Positions 18,954 through 25,957 of a stretch of 38,927 nucleotides of DNA are shown here, piece after piece. This DNA comes from Sphingomonadaceae bacterium (GTDB taxonomy: Bacteria > Pseudomonadota > Alphaproteobacteria > Sphingomonadales > Sphingomonadaceae), in assembly GCA_021741065.1 (NCBI GenBank), contig JAIOYN010000007.1, positions 1-38,927 on the forward strand, read 5' to 3'. How positions within the stretch are numbered: position 1 is the first letter of the stretch; each line of letters starts with the position of its first letter. Made by a program: the position numbers and the translations under genes. The notes below the pieces were generated by a model. That model saw nothing but the letters and a program-made list of their open reading frames with translations. It was not told the DNA's origin and made no database searches.

Positions 18954-19463
18954 TTAAGCACCTTTTTTACCTAACTTTTGCACGCGCGCAACGACTTCGT
19001 CGCGAATATTGGGTGTCACAAACTTCCCGATTTCGCCGCCGTAAATCGCAATTTCCTTCACCAGCCGCGACGCAATGGGTTGTAGTGACACGTCGGCCAT
19101 CAAAAACAGCGTTTCGACGCGATCGTTCAACTGGCGGTTCATGCCCGTGAGCTGATATTCATATTCGAAATCTGTAACGCCGCGAATGCCACGAATGACG
19201 GTGCTGGCACCTTGCGCTTCGGCAAAATCCATAAGTAGCGAATTGAACCCCACAACGCGAATATGCGCGGAACCAATGCTAGCAACTTCGCGCTCGACCA
19301 TGGCAATCCGTTCATCATCGGAAAACATCGGAGATTTGGCTGCGTTCGTGGTTACGCCAATGATCAGCTCATCCACCAGTTTTGCGCCGCGTCGGATGAT
19401 GTCCATATGGCCCAAGGTGATGGGGTCAAATGTGCCAGGATATACGCCAATCCGGTGTGTCAT
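18954..19463 (-). CDS. coaD: pantetheine-phosphate adenylyltransferase
   Basis: Makes dephospho-CoA from 4'-phosphopantetheine and ATP, the penultimate step of CoA synthesis. The nucleotidyltransferase T/HxGH signature is seen in YPGTFDPITLGHMD near the N-terminus, with VIRGIRGVTDFEYEYQLTGMNRQL and the C-terminal SSRLVKEI-like segment (ASRLVKEIAIYGG). At 169 residues it is of normal CoaD length. Its ATG is immediately adjacent to the ispA stop with no gap, so it is the last gene of the xseB-ispA-coaD operon. Confidence 0.97.
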   Translation of the reverse strand: MTHRIGVYPGTFDPITLGHMDIIRRGAKLVDELIIGVTTNAAKSPMFSDDERIAMVEREVASIGSAHIRVVGFNSLLMDFAEAQGASTVIRGIRGVTDFEYEYQLTGMNRQLNDRVETLFLMADVSLQPIASRLVKEIAIYGGEIGKFVTPNIRDEVVARVQKLGKKGA

Positions 19464-20363
19464 TTAGCGATCCCTTTCGGTGATATAATTTGCGATGGCG
19501 CGCAAAAGATCGGCTTCGGCGCCATAACTCGTCAGATGGTCGTTGGCCTGCTGCACAAGCATATCGGCTTGCTGCTTGGCGCGTTCCAGGCCCATGAGAG
19601 ATACAAATGTGCCTTTATTGGCTGCCGCGTCTTTTTGGAGTGCTTTGCCTGCGAGTTCGGGATCACCTTCAACATCCATGATGTCGTCGGCAATCTGAAA
19701 GGCGAGGCCAATGTCCCTGGCATATCCGCGCAAATGCGTTCGGCCTTCCGCCGGGATATGTCCTAATATCGCACCCATTTCAACGCTGGCAGCGATTAGA
19801 GCACCCGTCTTTAGCGCCTGTAGGCGCATGACGGTTTGGAGGTCGAATGTGGATTTCTCGGCCTCGATATCCATCATCTGCCCACCTGCCATGCCTTCCG
19901 GGCCGCTTGCTAAAGCCAGGGTTGATACCAGTTCGCCGCGCACGAACGGGTCGCCATGTGTTTGCGGGCTGGCGAGTATCTCAAATGCTAACGCATGGAG
20001 GGAATCCCCCGCCAGAACCGCCGTTGCGTCATCGAACGCGCGGTGTACCGTTGGCTTGCCCCGCCGCATGTCGTCGTCATCCATGCAGGGCAAGTCGTCA
20101 TGCACCAAAGAGTAAACATGAATGGCTTCGACGGCCGTGCCAACGCGTAAAGCAACGGCACGGTCTACATGGAACAGTGCCGCGGTCGCGGTCACAAGCA
20201 ACGGTCGGAGGCGCTTGCCGCCGCCAATCGCCGCATAGCGCATGGCCGCATATAGACGGTCCCGCGCATCGCCGGGCAGCGTCAGAAGGGTGTTAAACTC
20301 ATGATCAATGTCCGCTGCAATTTGCGCGAGTGAGTCCTGTAACAATGATGGTTGGGCAGCCAT
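19464..20363 (-). CDS. ispA: farnesyl diphosphate synthase (polyprenyl synthetase)
   Basis: A 299-residue E-type short-chain prenyltransferase. The first aspartate-rich motif is HDDLPCMDDDD (D89-D95) and the second is DDIMD at 226-230; GGGKRLRP and RLQALKTGALIAAS are also conserved. It condenses dimethylallyl and isopentenyl diphosphates to geranyl and farnesyl diphosphate for ubiquinone, undecaprenyl carrier and carotenoids. Length matches E. coli IspA (299). It follows xseB by 5 bases and joins coaD directly. dxs, often next in this operon in other proteobacteria, is not here. Confidence 0.95.
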   Translation of the reverse strand: MAAQPSLLQDSLAQIAADIDHEFNTLLTLPGDARDRLYAAMRYAAIGGGKRLRPLLVTATAALFHVDRAVALRVGTAVEAIHVYSLVHDDLPCMDDDDMRRGKPTVHRAFDDATAVLAGDSLHALAFEILASPQTHGDPFVRGELVSTLALASGPEGMAGGQMMDIEAEKSTFDLQTVMRLQALKTGALIAASVEMGAILGHIPAEGRTHLRGYARDIGLAFQIADDIMDVEGDPELAGKALQKDAAANKGTFVSLMGLERAKQQADMLVQQANDHLTSYGAEADLLRAIANYITERDR

Positions 20364-20368
20364 AATGT

Positions 20369-20608
20369 TTATCCGGCATCGAATGCTGTTGTACCCGTTG
20401 GCGATCCGTCCGGCCCTTGCACAATGGCTTCAATACGCGCCTTCGCCGCATCAAGCCGTTGTTGGCACAAGTTGCGCAAAACATTGCCGCGTTCGAACAA
20501 GGCTATGGATTCATCGAGCGGAGCCTCACCGCTTTCCAATTTATGGACGATGTCTTCAAGCGCACGCAGCGCCTGCTCGAAATTCATGTCGGCTACGTCT
20601 TGAGTCAT
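20369..20608 (-). CDS. xseB: exodeoxyribonuclease VII small subunit
   Basis: A 79-residue protein with the XseB core MNFEQALRALEDIVHKLESGEAPLDESIALFERGNVLRNLCQQRLDAAKARI, a two-helix hairpin. Several copies bind XseA to form exonuclease VII, which degrades single-stranded DNA. It precedes ispA by 5 bases, a very common proteobacterial pairing. A run of about 170 bases without genes lies upstream, and an AGAATA element at 20703-20708 (minus TATTCT) could be its -10 box, but no convincing -35 was found. Confidence 0.95.
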   Translation of the reverse strand: MTQDVADMNFEQALRALEDIVHKLESGEAPLDESIALFERGNVLRNLCQQRLDAAKARIEAIVQGPDGSPTGTTAFDAG

Positions 20609-20777
20609 ATAACTGCAATGACGTCCGCCGCCGACTGGGTCAAGTGCTTCGCTCTTTCGCCATCGGTTGATGACTAAGGTTGCCAGTGCAGAAGTGCAAA
20701 TCAGAATAGCGTGGATCGGGCAGGCAGAACCAAAACGCGCTTAAGGTCACGAAAAGGAATTACGTGAACGCTCGCAT

Positions 20778-21653
20778 CTACACGCCTGCCTTCAACAACC
20801 AGTCGTGAAATATTTTCACCGCTCTCTGCTTCAGCGCGCGGGGGCGGCACACAAAGTAATAGCTGTAGGGACTTTCGACTTCTGCATCGAAAAGCCGTGT
20901 CAGACGCGGGTCGCGCGCGTCAGAGAAGTGGCTTCCGTGCATGATAGCAACGCCAAGACCGTTTGCGGCTGCCTCCAGCATTAATGCGCCACTATCAAGA
21001 CTGTCGATCGCAGCCGGCTTCAGGCGGGGGACCCCCATAGCCTGCCGCCATGCGTCAAATATCATCGGCATGTCACTATGCACCATGACCGTATGCTTTG
21101 CGAGGTCCTCAGGCTTTTCGACATTATGCTCTTTCGCCCATTTTTCAGATGCGATGGCATAAACGAGGTTGCGGTCTAAGCGGACACTGTAAAGCTTGGG
21201 GTCGACGTCTGCCGCGATGATGATGGCTGCATCGACTACATCACCCAGCAGATTTTGGGCATGGCCAGATGTGTCCACATCGATATGAAGCTTCGGAAAC
21301 GCCTTACGCAGTTCAGGCAAGCGCGGAATCAGCCTTTGCAAGCCAAAAAGCGGTAAGAGCCCCAAGCGCAGGCGATATTCCCCGCCACGGCCGGCCAGTT
21401 CGTCAACCGCCTCAGCCATTGCGTCCATCGCTGGCTCAACGGCCGCCAGAAGTGCCTCGCCATCCGCATTAATGACCATCGCTTGCGCGCGGCGGTCAAA
21501 AAGGGACTTGCCTATGAAGTCTTCCAGCGCTTTGATCCGACGGCTCAGCGCGGGCGGAGATAATGCGAGTTCACTCGCGGCAGCTTTTGCCGAACCTAGC
21601 TTAGCAACGCGCAAAAAGGCTTCCAACGAGCGTAGGGGGGGTAATCTGCGCAT
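20778..21653 (-). CDS. LysR-family transcriptional regulator (GcvA-like)
   Basis: A 291-residue LTTR. The N-terminal winged helix-turn-helix (about 1-60) reads LPPLRSLEAFLRVAKLGSAKAAASELALSPPALSRRIKALEDFIGKSLFDR. The effector domain follows (about 90-290), with DVVDAAIIIAADVD and AANGLGVAIMHG near the inducer cleft. The ATG has GAGGAG 6 bases upstream. LTTRs often regulate a divergent gene, but none lies divergently here; the region upstream holds two palindromes and an orphan terminator, and then the MFS gene on the same strand. Target and effector are unknown. Confidence 0.9.
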   Translation of the reverse strand: MRRLPPLRSLEAFLRVAKLGSAKAAASELALSPPALSRRIKALEDFIGKSLFDRRAQAMVINADGEALLAAVEPAMDAMAEAVDELAGRGGEYRLRLGLLPLFGLQRLIPRLPELRKAFPKLHIDVDTSGHAQNLLGDVVDAAIIIAADVDPKLYSVRLDRNLVYAIASEKWAKEHNVEKPEDLAKHTVMVHSDMPMIFDAWRQAMGVPRLKPAAIDSLDSGALMLEAAANGLGVAIMHGSHFSDARDPRLTRLFDAEVESPYSYYFVCRPRALKQRAVKIFHDWLLKAGV

Positions 21654-21665
21654 ATCATCTCCTCA

Positions 21666-21763
21666 TTTTGTTGCAGCGCAACAAAAATTTTTTGATCTCG
21701 CGATCTTACAAAAGTCACGAATTTCGCTTTAAACTTATAAATAGTAGTTGCATCATTTGCAAC
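21666..21763. promoter_or_regulatory. two GTTGC/GCAAC palindromes upstream of the LysR gene
   Basis: TTTTGTTGC (21666-21674) and GCAACAAAA (21678-21686) form a 9-bp inverted repeat with a 3-base centre. GTTGCA (21747-21752) and TGCAAC (21758-21763) form another with a 5-base centre. Both share the half-site GTTGC, at 13 and 94 bases upstream of the LysR ATG. They are good candidates for an autoregulatory LTTR operator pair. Confidence 0.45.
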
Positions 21764-21822
21764 AGCTATTGCACTGTTCGCACTTGCACAAAAAATGAAA
21801 TTTGTTCATTGGATTCAAGCCT

Positions 21823-21878
21823 TTTAGGCATCCTCTCCTAAAGACTTTTCAGGGTCGGCTCCGGTCGGCCCTTTTTTT
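21823..21878 (+). ncRNA. candidate small RNA 3' end with intrinsic terminator
   Basis: Two consecutive hairpins and a T-run, with no gene upstream on this strand since rpoA-like coding ended far away. TTTAGG (21823-21828) pairs with CCTAAA (21837-21842) and exposes the loop CATCCTCT, which resembles an anti-Shine-Dalgarno sequence. Then GGGTCGGC (21852-21859) pairs with GTCGGCCC (21864-21871, two G-T pairs) around TCCG, followed by seven T (21872-21878). The 5' end is unknown; TTGCAC at 21784-21789 is a possible -35 with no good -10. The flanking bases 21879-22008 show nothing. Confidence 0.4.
21852..21878 (+). terminator. orphan rho-independent terminator (plus strand)
   Basis: An 8-bp GC-rich stem (21852-21859 with 21864-21871), a UCCG tetraloop-like turn and a seven-T tract. 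Both neighbouring genes (LysR, MFS) read on the minus strand, so this does not serve either. It is the strongest reason to suspect a plus-strand non-coding transcript here. Confidence 0.65.
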
Positions 21879-22008
21879 GTCCAAATTCAGCGCATCATTC
21901 ATTCTTATGCCGCCACCGCTTGCTGCCACCTTTGCTGAGACATGTGTTGGTTTCGCGCTGAGGCGTCGATGCCCAAGATAGCCCGCTCCTTCATTCACAA
22001 CGCAACCG

Positions 22009-23313
22009 TCAAATATCAGGTGCGATCAAAGCCTTTCGTCCCCAAATAATCAGGAACAATAAAGATGCCGCGATGAGAATGAAGGTCGCTGGTTCCCAAT
22101 AATTAAACAACGCGACGCCAACGGCCGGAGCAAGGATGTATGCAGCACCGCTGATGGAAGCAATCTTTCCTGCAACGTCTCCTTGTTCGTGCCGCCCGAC
22201 CGCCAAGGATGCGCCGGCAGTAAAGCCTGGCCGGAAAAGCCCAAAGCCAAGTGAGGCAATCGCAAAGCCTGTGCTAATGCCGTAAAAATCATGACTGATA
22301 CCGGTCAGGATGGTCCCAATTAAGGCGAGGATAGCCCCAATCAACACGGAGCTGCGCGCGGCAAGCGAGAGCATTGGGATAAGGCCCCATTGCGCCAGCA
22401 AGGTGGCCATAGCGCCGATCAGCATCACTGATCCACTCGCCTGAACCGCCTCCCATGGGCGGTCATGCAGCCCAAGCCGGTCACGCACAAGGAAACCTAC
22501 AACGCCCAGCATGATTGCCTGCGCATGGCCGCCGATAAGCCCTGCAATGAGCCAAGACGCCATCCTTCCGTCTCGCCATGGCAGGCGGACCTCAGTTTTA
22601 TGCAACACTGACCCTAAAGCATCGCCAGCGACCTCTTCATCGTTGGGCGCATTAATTGATGCCGAATTGGGATAAGCGGCAACCGCACCGCGCGCTTCGA
22701 AACGCGGGGTATCATTGGGCAATTGGACGTGCAGCGCAATCAACACGGCAACGCCAAAGGTAGCAAACATGATAAGTGGCCCGGCCAACCCAAATGGCGG
22801 GAACAGGAAATAATGCGCGGTGGCTGGGCCAATGACCGTGCCAACGCCAAAAGACGATGCAAGCATCGATAGCGCCTTGGTGCGCTCGGCGCGTTCGGTA
22901 CGGGCGGCGACATAGGCTTGCACCGCGGGTGGGGCAGCCGAACCAAAGCCGCCGTAAAGGCTACGGAATAACGCAAACAGGATAAACGTCACGACGGGGC
23001 CTATCAGGCCAGCCAGTCCAAGCCAAAGTACCAACCCACACATGCCCATCGACACAGAAAAGCCGATCACGCCAACGCTCATCAGTTGTTTACGGCCCCG
23101 GCGATCTGACAGGCGGGCCCATTTGGGTGCAGTGATGACCCATAATAACGCAGACCAGCTAAAGGCCAGACTGACCCACACATCGGGCATATCCAATTCG
23201 CTGGCAATCGCCGGAAGAGCGGACTGCATCGCGGTGTTGCCGGCTGCGGCAACGAGCATCACAAGAAACAACACGACAACCCGGCTATTGGGGATAGCTT
23301 GAACCGCGCTCAT
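22009..23313 (-). CDS. MFS transporter
   Basis: A 434-residue inner-membrane protein with about twelve hydrophobic segments in two halves and a hydrophilic central loop (about 205-245). The MFS loop 2-3 motif appears as PKWARLSDRRGRKQLMSVGV, and the motif for the drug/H+ antiporter group is suggested by GPATAHYFLFPPFG. Substrate unknown. The ATG at 23313 overlaps the stop of the upstream ABM-like gene as ATGA, so translational coupling is likely; an in-frame start 4 codons earlier is less likely. Confidence 0.85.
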   Translation of the reverse strand: MSAVQAIPNSRVVVLFLVMLVAAAGNTAMQSALPAIASELDMPDVWVSLAFSWSALLWVITAPKWARLSDRRGRKQLMSVGVIGFSVSMGMCGLVLWLGLAGLIGPVVTFILFALFRSLYGGFGSAAPPAVQAYVAARTERAERTKALSMLASSFGVGTVIGPATAHYFLFPPFGLAGPLIMFATFGVAVLIALHVQLPNDTPRFEARGAVAAYPNSASINAPNDEEVAGDALGSVLHKTEVRLPWRDGRMASWLIAGLIGGHAQAIMLGVVGFLVRDRLGLHDRPWEAVQASGSVMLIGAMATLLAQWGLIPMLSLAARSSVLIGAILALIGTILTGISHDFYGISTGFAIASLGFGLFRPGFTAGASLAVGRHEQGDVAGKIASISGAAYILAPAVGVALFNYWEPATFILIAASLLFLIIWGRKALIAPDI

Positions 23314-23633
23314 GCCTTTTTCCAATCATAACTGCGCGTCACTTGCGACATATGCAGGCTGTAATCCGAATACCATCGGTCCCGGCCAGCATCGCGCATT
23401 GCGGCGTGATCGGGATGATCGCGCCATGCTTTTGCGCTTGCTTCGGTTTTCCAATAGCTGACGGTGATGCCAAGCCCATCAGCACCACGCACCGAATCTA
23501 TCCCCAGATAGCCGTCTTGTCGCGCGGCCAGTTCATCCATCATCGCGGCGGCCCTTGCGTAACCGTCGGCGTCCAGCTCCGTGCGCTGTGCCACGAAAAT
23601 AACCGAAATAGTGCCGCTGTTTAGCTTTGCCAT
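23310..23633 (-). CDS. antibiotic biosynthesis monooxygenase (ABM)-fold protein
   Basis: A 107-residue dimeric alpha/beta-barrel ABM-family protein: ISVIFVAQRTELDADGYARAAAMMDELAARQDGYLGIDSVRG, then ITVSYWKTEASAKAWRDHPDHAAMRDAGRDRWYSDYSLHMSQV. The YWKTxxxxxxWRxHxxH run is typical of the YgiN/HQO-type subgroup sometimes annotated as heme-degrading or small-molecule oxygenases. The ATG at 23633 is preferred over a TTG at 23669. Its stop overlaps the MFS start, so the two act as an operon pair, perhaps modification plus export. Activity cannot be assigned. Confidence 0.85.
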   Translation of the reverse strand: MAKLNSGTISVIFVAQRTELDADGYARAAAMMDELAARQDGYLGIDSVRGADGLGITVSYWKTEASAKAWRDHPDHAAMRDAGRDRWYSDYSLHMSQVTRSYDWKKA

Positions 23634-23709
23634 GTCAGCCGCATAGGGCCGATACACAATATATTGCAAGCCGTGGGGAACAGATTGTTGGGGAACATCG
23701 GTTGGGACC

Positions 23710-24891
23710 CTAACTGTTGCGGATCAGGCGGAATTTGATCCGACGACCAATCGTATAATCGACGGAATTGACTAAGAAATAGGCAAGGGCCGCCTTAAGT
23801 CGACTCCAAATAGTGTCCCGACTCTTTAACAAAATCCTTGTCTGCTCTTCCGATTGGGAAACAAGTCCGTCAATCAGCGTGCGCATATGCACCGCAAGGC
23901 CAGCGTCCTTGATGCGCACCATAATCTCCAGATTCATAAACGTGCTGCGGACATCCAGATTGGCTGAGCCGATATAGACCGTGTCATCAATGACCATCAG
24001 CTTCATATGAAGTGGACGCGGTTGATATTCAAAAATCCTAGTCCTGCGGCGCATCAGATAGCGGTAAAGCAAGCGCGCCGCGGCAATCGTTGCCCCATTA
24101 TCGGTCTTGCCGGCCATGATGAGGCGCGATCCCTTGTTGCGTTTTGCGGTCTTGGCAAGGCGTCGCAATATGGTTTGGGACGGCGAAAAATAGGCGGAAA
24201 CAATGTCAAATCTCTTGCCCCTATCCAATGATTGCTTGAACGTGAGTGCCCATGGCGAAATGCGGTTGGTTGGCCCGCCCAGCAACCATTGCACTTGACC
24301 AATGCCCGGTCGCCATTGTCGGATGATGTTTCGTATCTGCCGGAAGCTGACGTTGCCGCCATTCGACGCTTGCGCCATATCCTCGAAATAATCGTTCAGC
24401 CGCTGCGCCTGCGGGCCAGACACGATTATGCCGAGATCTTCCCAGCTATCGTCGCCTGCACGCCCGAAATAGGGATCCGCGATATTGAAACCACCTACAA
24501 GCGCATATGTACCATCGATGATCAGCATCTTCTGGTGATTGCGGATAATGTAACCAAGTCCCTTGCGTGTACTGAAACTGTGATAGTGGCCGCCCGCGTC
24601 AAGCAAGGCGTCGAAGAATCGATTACTCACCTGCGTTGATCCAAAGCTGTCAATAATCAATTGTACGTGCACACCGCGTGTCGCCGCGGCAACGAGCGCA
24701 TCGCGCACTTGTCGACCGGTCTCGTCGGCACAAAACATGTAGAAAAACATCCGAATCGATTTTTGCGCCATTGCGATGAGCTGCAAAAGAGCGTTGAGTC
24801 GATCCTGTGGCTGATGAACCAAGTGCAAGTCATGTCCCGCGACCTGAAAGTGCGTTCCGGGGAACCCGAGCTTGCCTGATTGCACTGCCAT
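23710..24891 (-). CDS. phospholipase D-superfamily protein (cardiolipin synthase-like)
   Basis: A 393-residue protein with two HKD motifs: H119-x-K121-x4-D126 in [10 protein letters not shown] and H295-x-K297-x4-D302 in [10 protein letters not shown], each followed by the G(G/S)xN motif ([10 protein letters not shown] and GSANLDVRS). This pair forms one active site for phosphatidyl transfer or hydrolysis. The usual two N-terminal transmembrane helices of cardiolipin synthase A are absent, so it resembles ClsB-like soluble or peripheral members. A start at 24951 is possible, but a promoter lies between it and 24891, which favours 24891. A -10 element ends 7 bases before this ATG, implying a leaderless mRNA. 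Divergent from rpoZ. Confidence 0.85.
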   Translation of the reverse strand: MAVQSGKLGFPGTHFQVAGHDLHLVHQPQDRLNALLQLIAMAQKSIRMFFYMFCADETGRQVRDALVAAATRGVHVQLIIDSFGSTQVSNRFFDALLDAGGHYHSFSTRKGLGYIIRNHQKMLIIDGTYALVGGFNIADPYFGRAGDDSWEDLGIIVSGPQAQRLNDYFEDMAQASNGGNVSFRQIRNIIRQWRPGIGQVQWLLGGPTNRISPWALTFKQSLDRGKRFDIVSAYFSPSQTILRRLAKTAKRNKGSRLIMAGKTDNGATIAAARLLYRYLMRRRTRIFEYQPRPLHMKLMVIDDTVYIGSANLDVRSTFMNLEIMVRIKDAGLAVHMRTLIDGLVSQSEEQTRILLKSRDTIWSRLKAALAYFLVNSVDYTIGRRIKFRLIRNS

Positions 24892-24898
24892 GTTGCTA

Positions 24899-24927
24899 TG
24901 GATACCGCTTTGCGCAGCGCACGGCAA
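24899..24927 (-). promoter_or_regulatory. candidate promoter of the phospholipase D-type gene
   Basis: On the minus strand TTGCCG (24922-24927), 17-base spacer, TATCCA (24899-24904), then 7 bases to the ATG at 24891. The predicted start site is at the initiation codon, so the transcript would be leaderless. It is back to back with the rpoZ promoter. Confidence 0.5.
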
Positions 24928-24944
24928 GCGACCCGCCCTTTTCA

Positions 24945-24973
24945 TTGACATTTTGGCCCATTATCTCTAGTGG
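24945..24973 (+). promoter_or_regulatory. candidate rpoZ promoter
   Basis: A perfect -35 TTGACA (24945-24950), 17-base spacer and TAGTGG (24968-24973), a weak -10. It would give a 5' leader of about 35 bases ending in AGGAG before the rpoZ ATG. Confidence 0.45.
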
Positions 24974-25013
24974 CGGCCATCGTTCCGAAAAAAACGAAGA
25001 ATCAGGAGCCAAT

Positions 25014-25358
25014 ATGGCACGCGTTACCGTTGAAGATTGCATCGACAAGATCACCAACCGGTTTGACCTTGTATTACTCGCCGCGGAGCGTGCGCGTGAA
25101 ATCTCGGGCGGCGCTGAACTGACCATTGATCGTGATCGTGACAAAAATCCAGTCGTTGCCTTGCGCGAAATCGCTGAGGAAACCGTTCGTCCTGACCAAT
25201 TGAAAGAGGGCCTCGTCCAGTCGCTTCAGAAGGTTCAGGTTGATGAGGATGAAGAAGCGGATGAAGTTGGCTCGATCAGCCTGTCTGCCGAAGCCCTGCG
25301 TTTGACCGCCGCTGCGCCAGCACGCGGCGCGGGCATGCAGCGCGATTACGACCGGTAA
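25014..25358 (+). CDS. rpoZ: DNA-directed RNA polymerase subunit omega
   Basis: A 114-residue omega subunit: [55 protein letters not shown] holds the conserved N-terminal helices that clamp the beta-prime C-terminus. The MARVT start also holds the Mg site for ppGpp site 1 in E. coli. The C-terminal half, with an acidic patch (VDEDEEADE) and a Ala-rich end, is longer than in E. coli (91). AGGAG lies 6 bases before the ATG. It is monocistronic, with a terminator 25 bases after the stop. spoT/relA, its neighbour in many genomes, is not adjacent here. Confidence 0.97.
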   Translation: MARVTVEDCIDKITNRFDLVLLAAERAREISGGAELTIDRDRDKNPVVALREIAEETVRPDQLKEGLVQSLQKVQVDEDEEADEVGSISLSAEALRLTAAAPARGAGMQRDYDR

Positions 25359-25383
25359 TATCCAAATTATCATTGAATGAATC

Positions 25384-25412
25384 AGGCCCGGCTCGTCCGG
25401 GCCTTTTCTTTT
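25384..25412 (+). terminator. intrinsic terminator of rpoZ
   Basis: AGGCCCGG (25384-25391) pairs perfectly with CCGGGCCT (25397-25404) around a 5-base loop, followed by TTTTCTTTT. The region 25413-25533 beyond it shows no gene. Confidence 0.88.
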
Positions 25413-25533
25413 GCGGATTTAGTTCCGCTTAGGATTGCTTGAGAGATTTTGCACCATCCAAACCTCGCGCGACGTTCGACGCCGTCTGGCCATGGCGAGG
25501 GCATGCTTCTCCGTGCTCATGTGTATCGGGTTT

Positions 25534-25893
25534 TTAGCAAGGAAAACGGCGTATGACTATTTCGCGCCACGCATCGCGAACGGACTGAACTTGTCTGCGT
25601 TCTTTGGGAATTCGGCTGAATTCGGCAATGAACTGCTCTGCGTTCATGCGGTATTTCTTGGGCGCGCAGAATAAAGGAGATCCTGCGGTGCGCGCAGCCT
25701 CATTCTCGGCTTTGACTGACTTCGCCGCTTCTTCAAAAACGCGGATCATCGGCTTTAGGTCTTTTGCAAAGACTGCGCCCATGCCCCTTTTTTGCAAAGC
25801 CACGGCTTTTACAAAAAAGGTTTCAGCGTCCATGGCGTGTGCAGGAATAGCGCACAATAGGGCGCCCACCAACACAAGCACAGCATATTTCAT
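25534..25893 (-). CDS. secreted Rap1a/Tai-like protein
   Basis: A 119-residue protein with a signal peptide (MKYAVLVLVGALLCAIPAHA, cleavage near 20). The mature part starts with a helical stretch of about 45 residues and ends in a domain with C76 (PLFCAPKK), then P96 and a C-terminal FPC in which C119 is the last residue. Cys-Pro near the start and FPC at the end resemble the Rap1a/Tai family, known as immunity proteins to type VI amidase effectors but also widespread as lone proteins. The two cysteines could form a disulfide. No effector gene is nearby, so immunity is not implied. GAGG lies about 8 bases before the ATG. Confidence 0.55.
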   Translation of the reverse strand: MKYAVLVLVGALLCAIPAHAMDAETFFVKAVALQKRGMGAVFAKDLKPMIRVFEEAAKSVKAENEAARTAGSPLFCAPKKYRMNAEQFIAEFSRIPKERRQVQSVRDAWREIVIRRFPC

Positions 25894-25957
25894 TTTGTGA
25901 CCTCAACTCTCTCCCGATTGGGGATAGTGCGTTGATGTCACTAATAAAAGCTGAAAA

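Noticed and set aside
21879-22008. A possible 24-codon ORF (MPPPLAATF...) between the orphan terminator and the MFS gene
   Set aside because: It has no ribosome-binding site, no promoter and no family resemblance.
25435-25674. A 79-codon plus-strand frame after the rpoZ terminator
   Set aside because: It overlaps the signal-peptide protein on the other strand, starts inside the terminator region with no ribosome-binding site and resembles nothing known.
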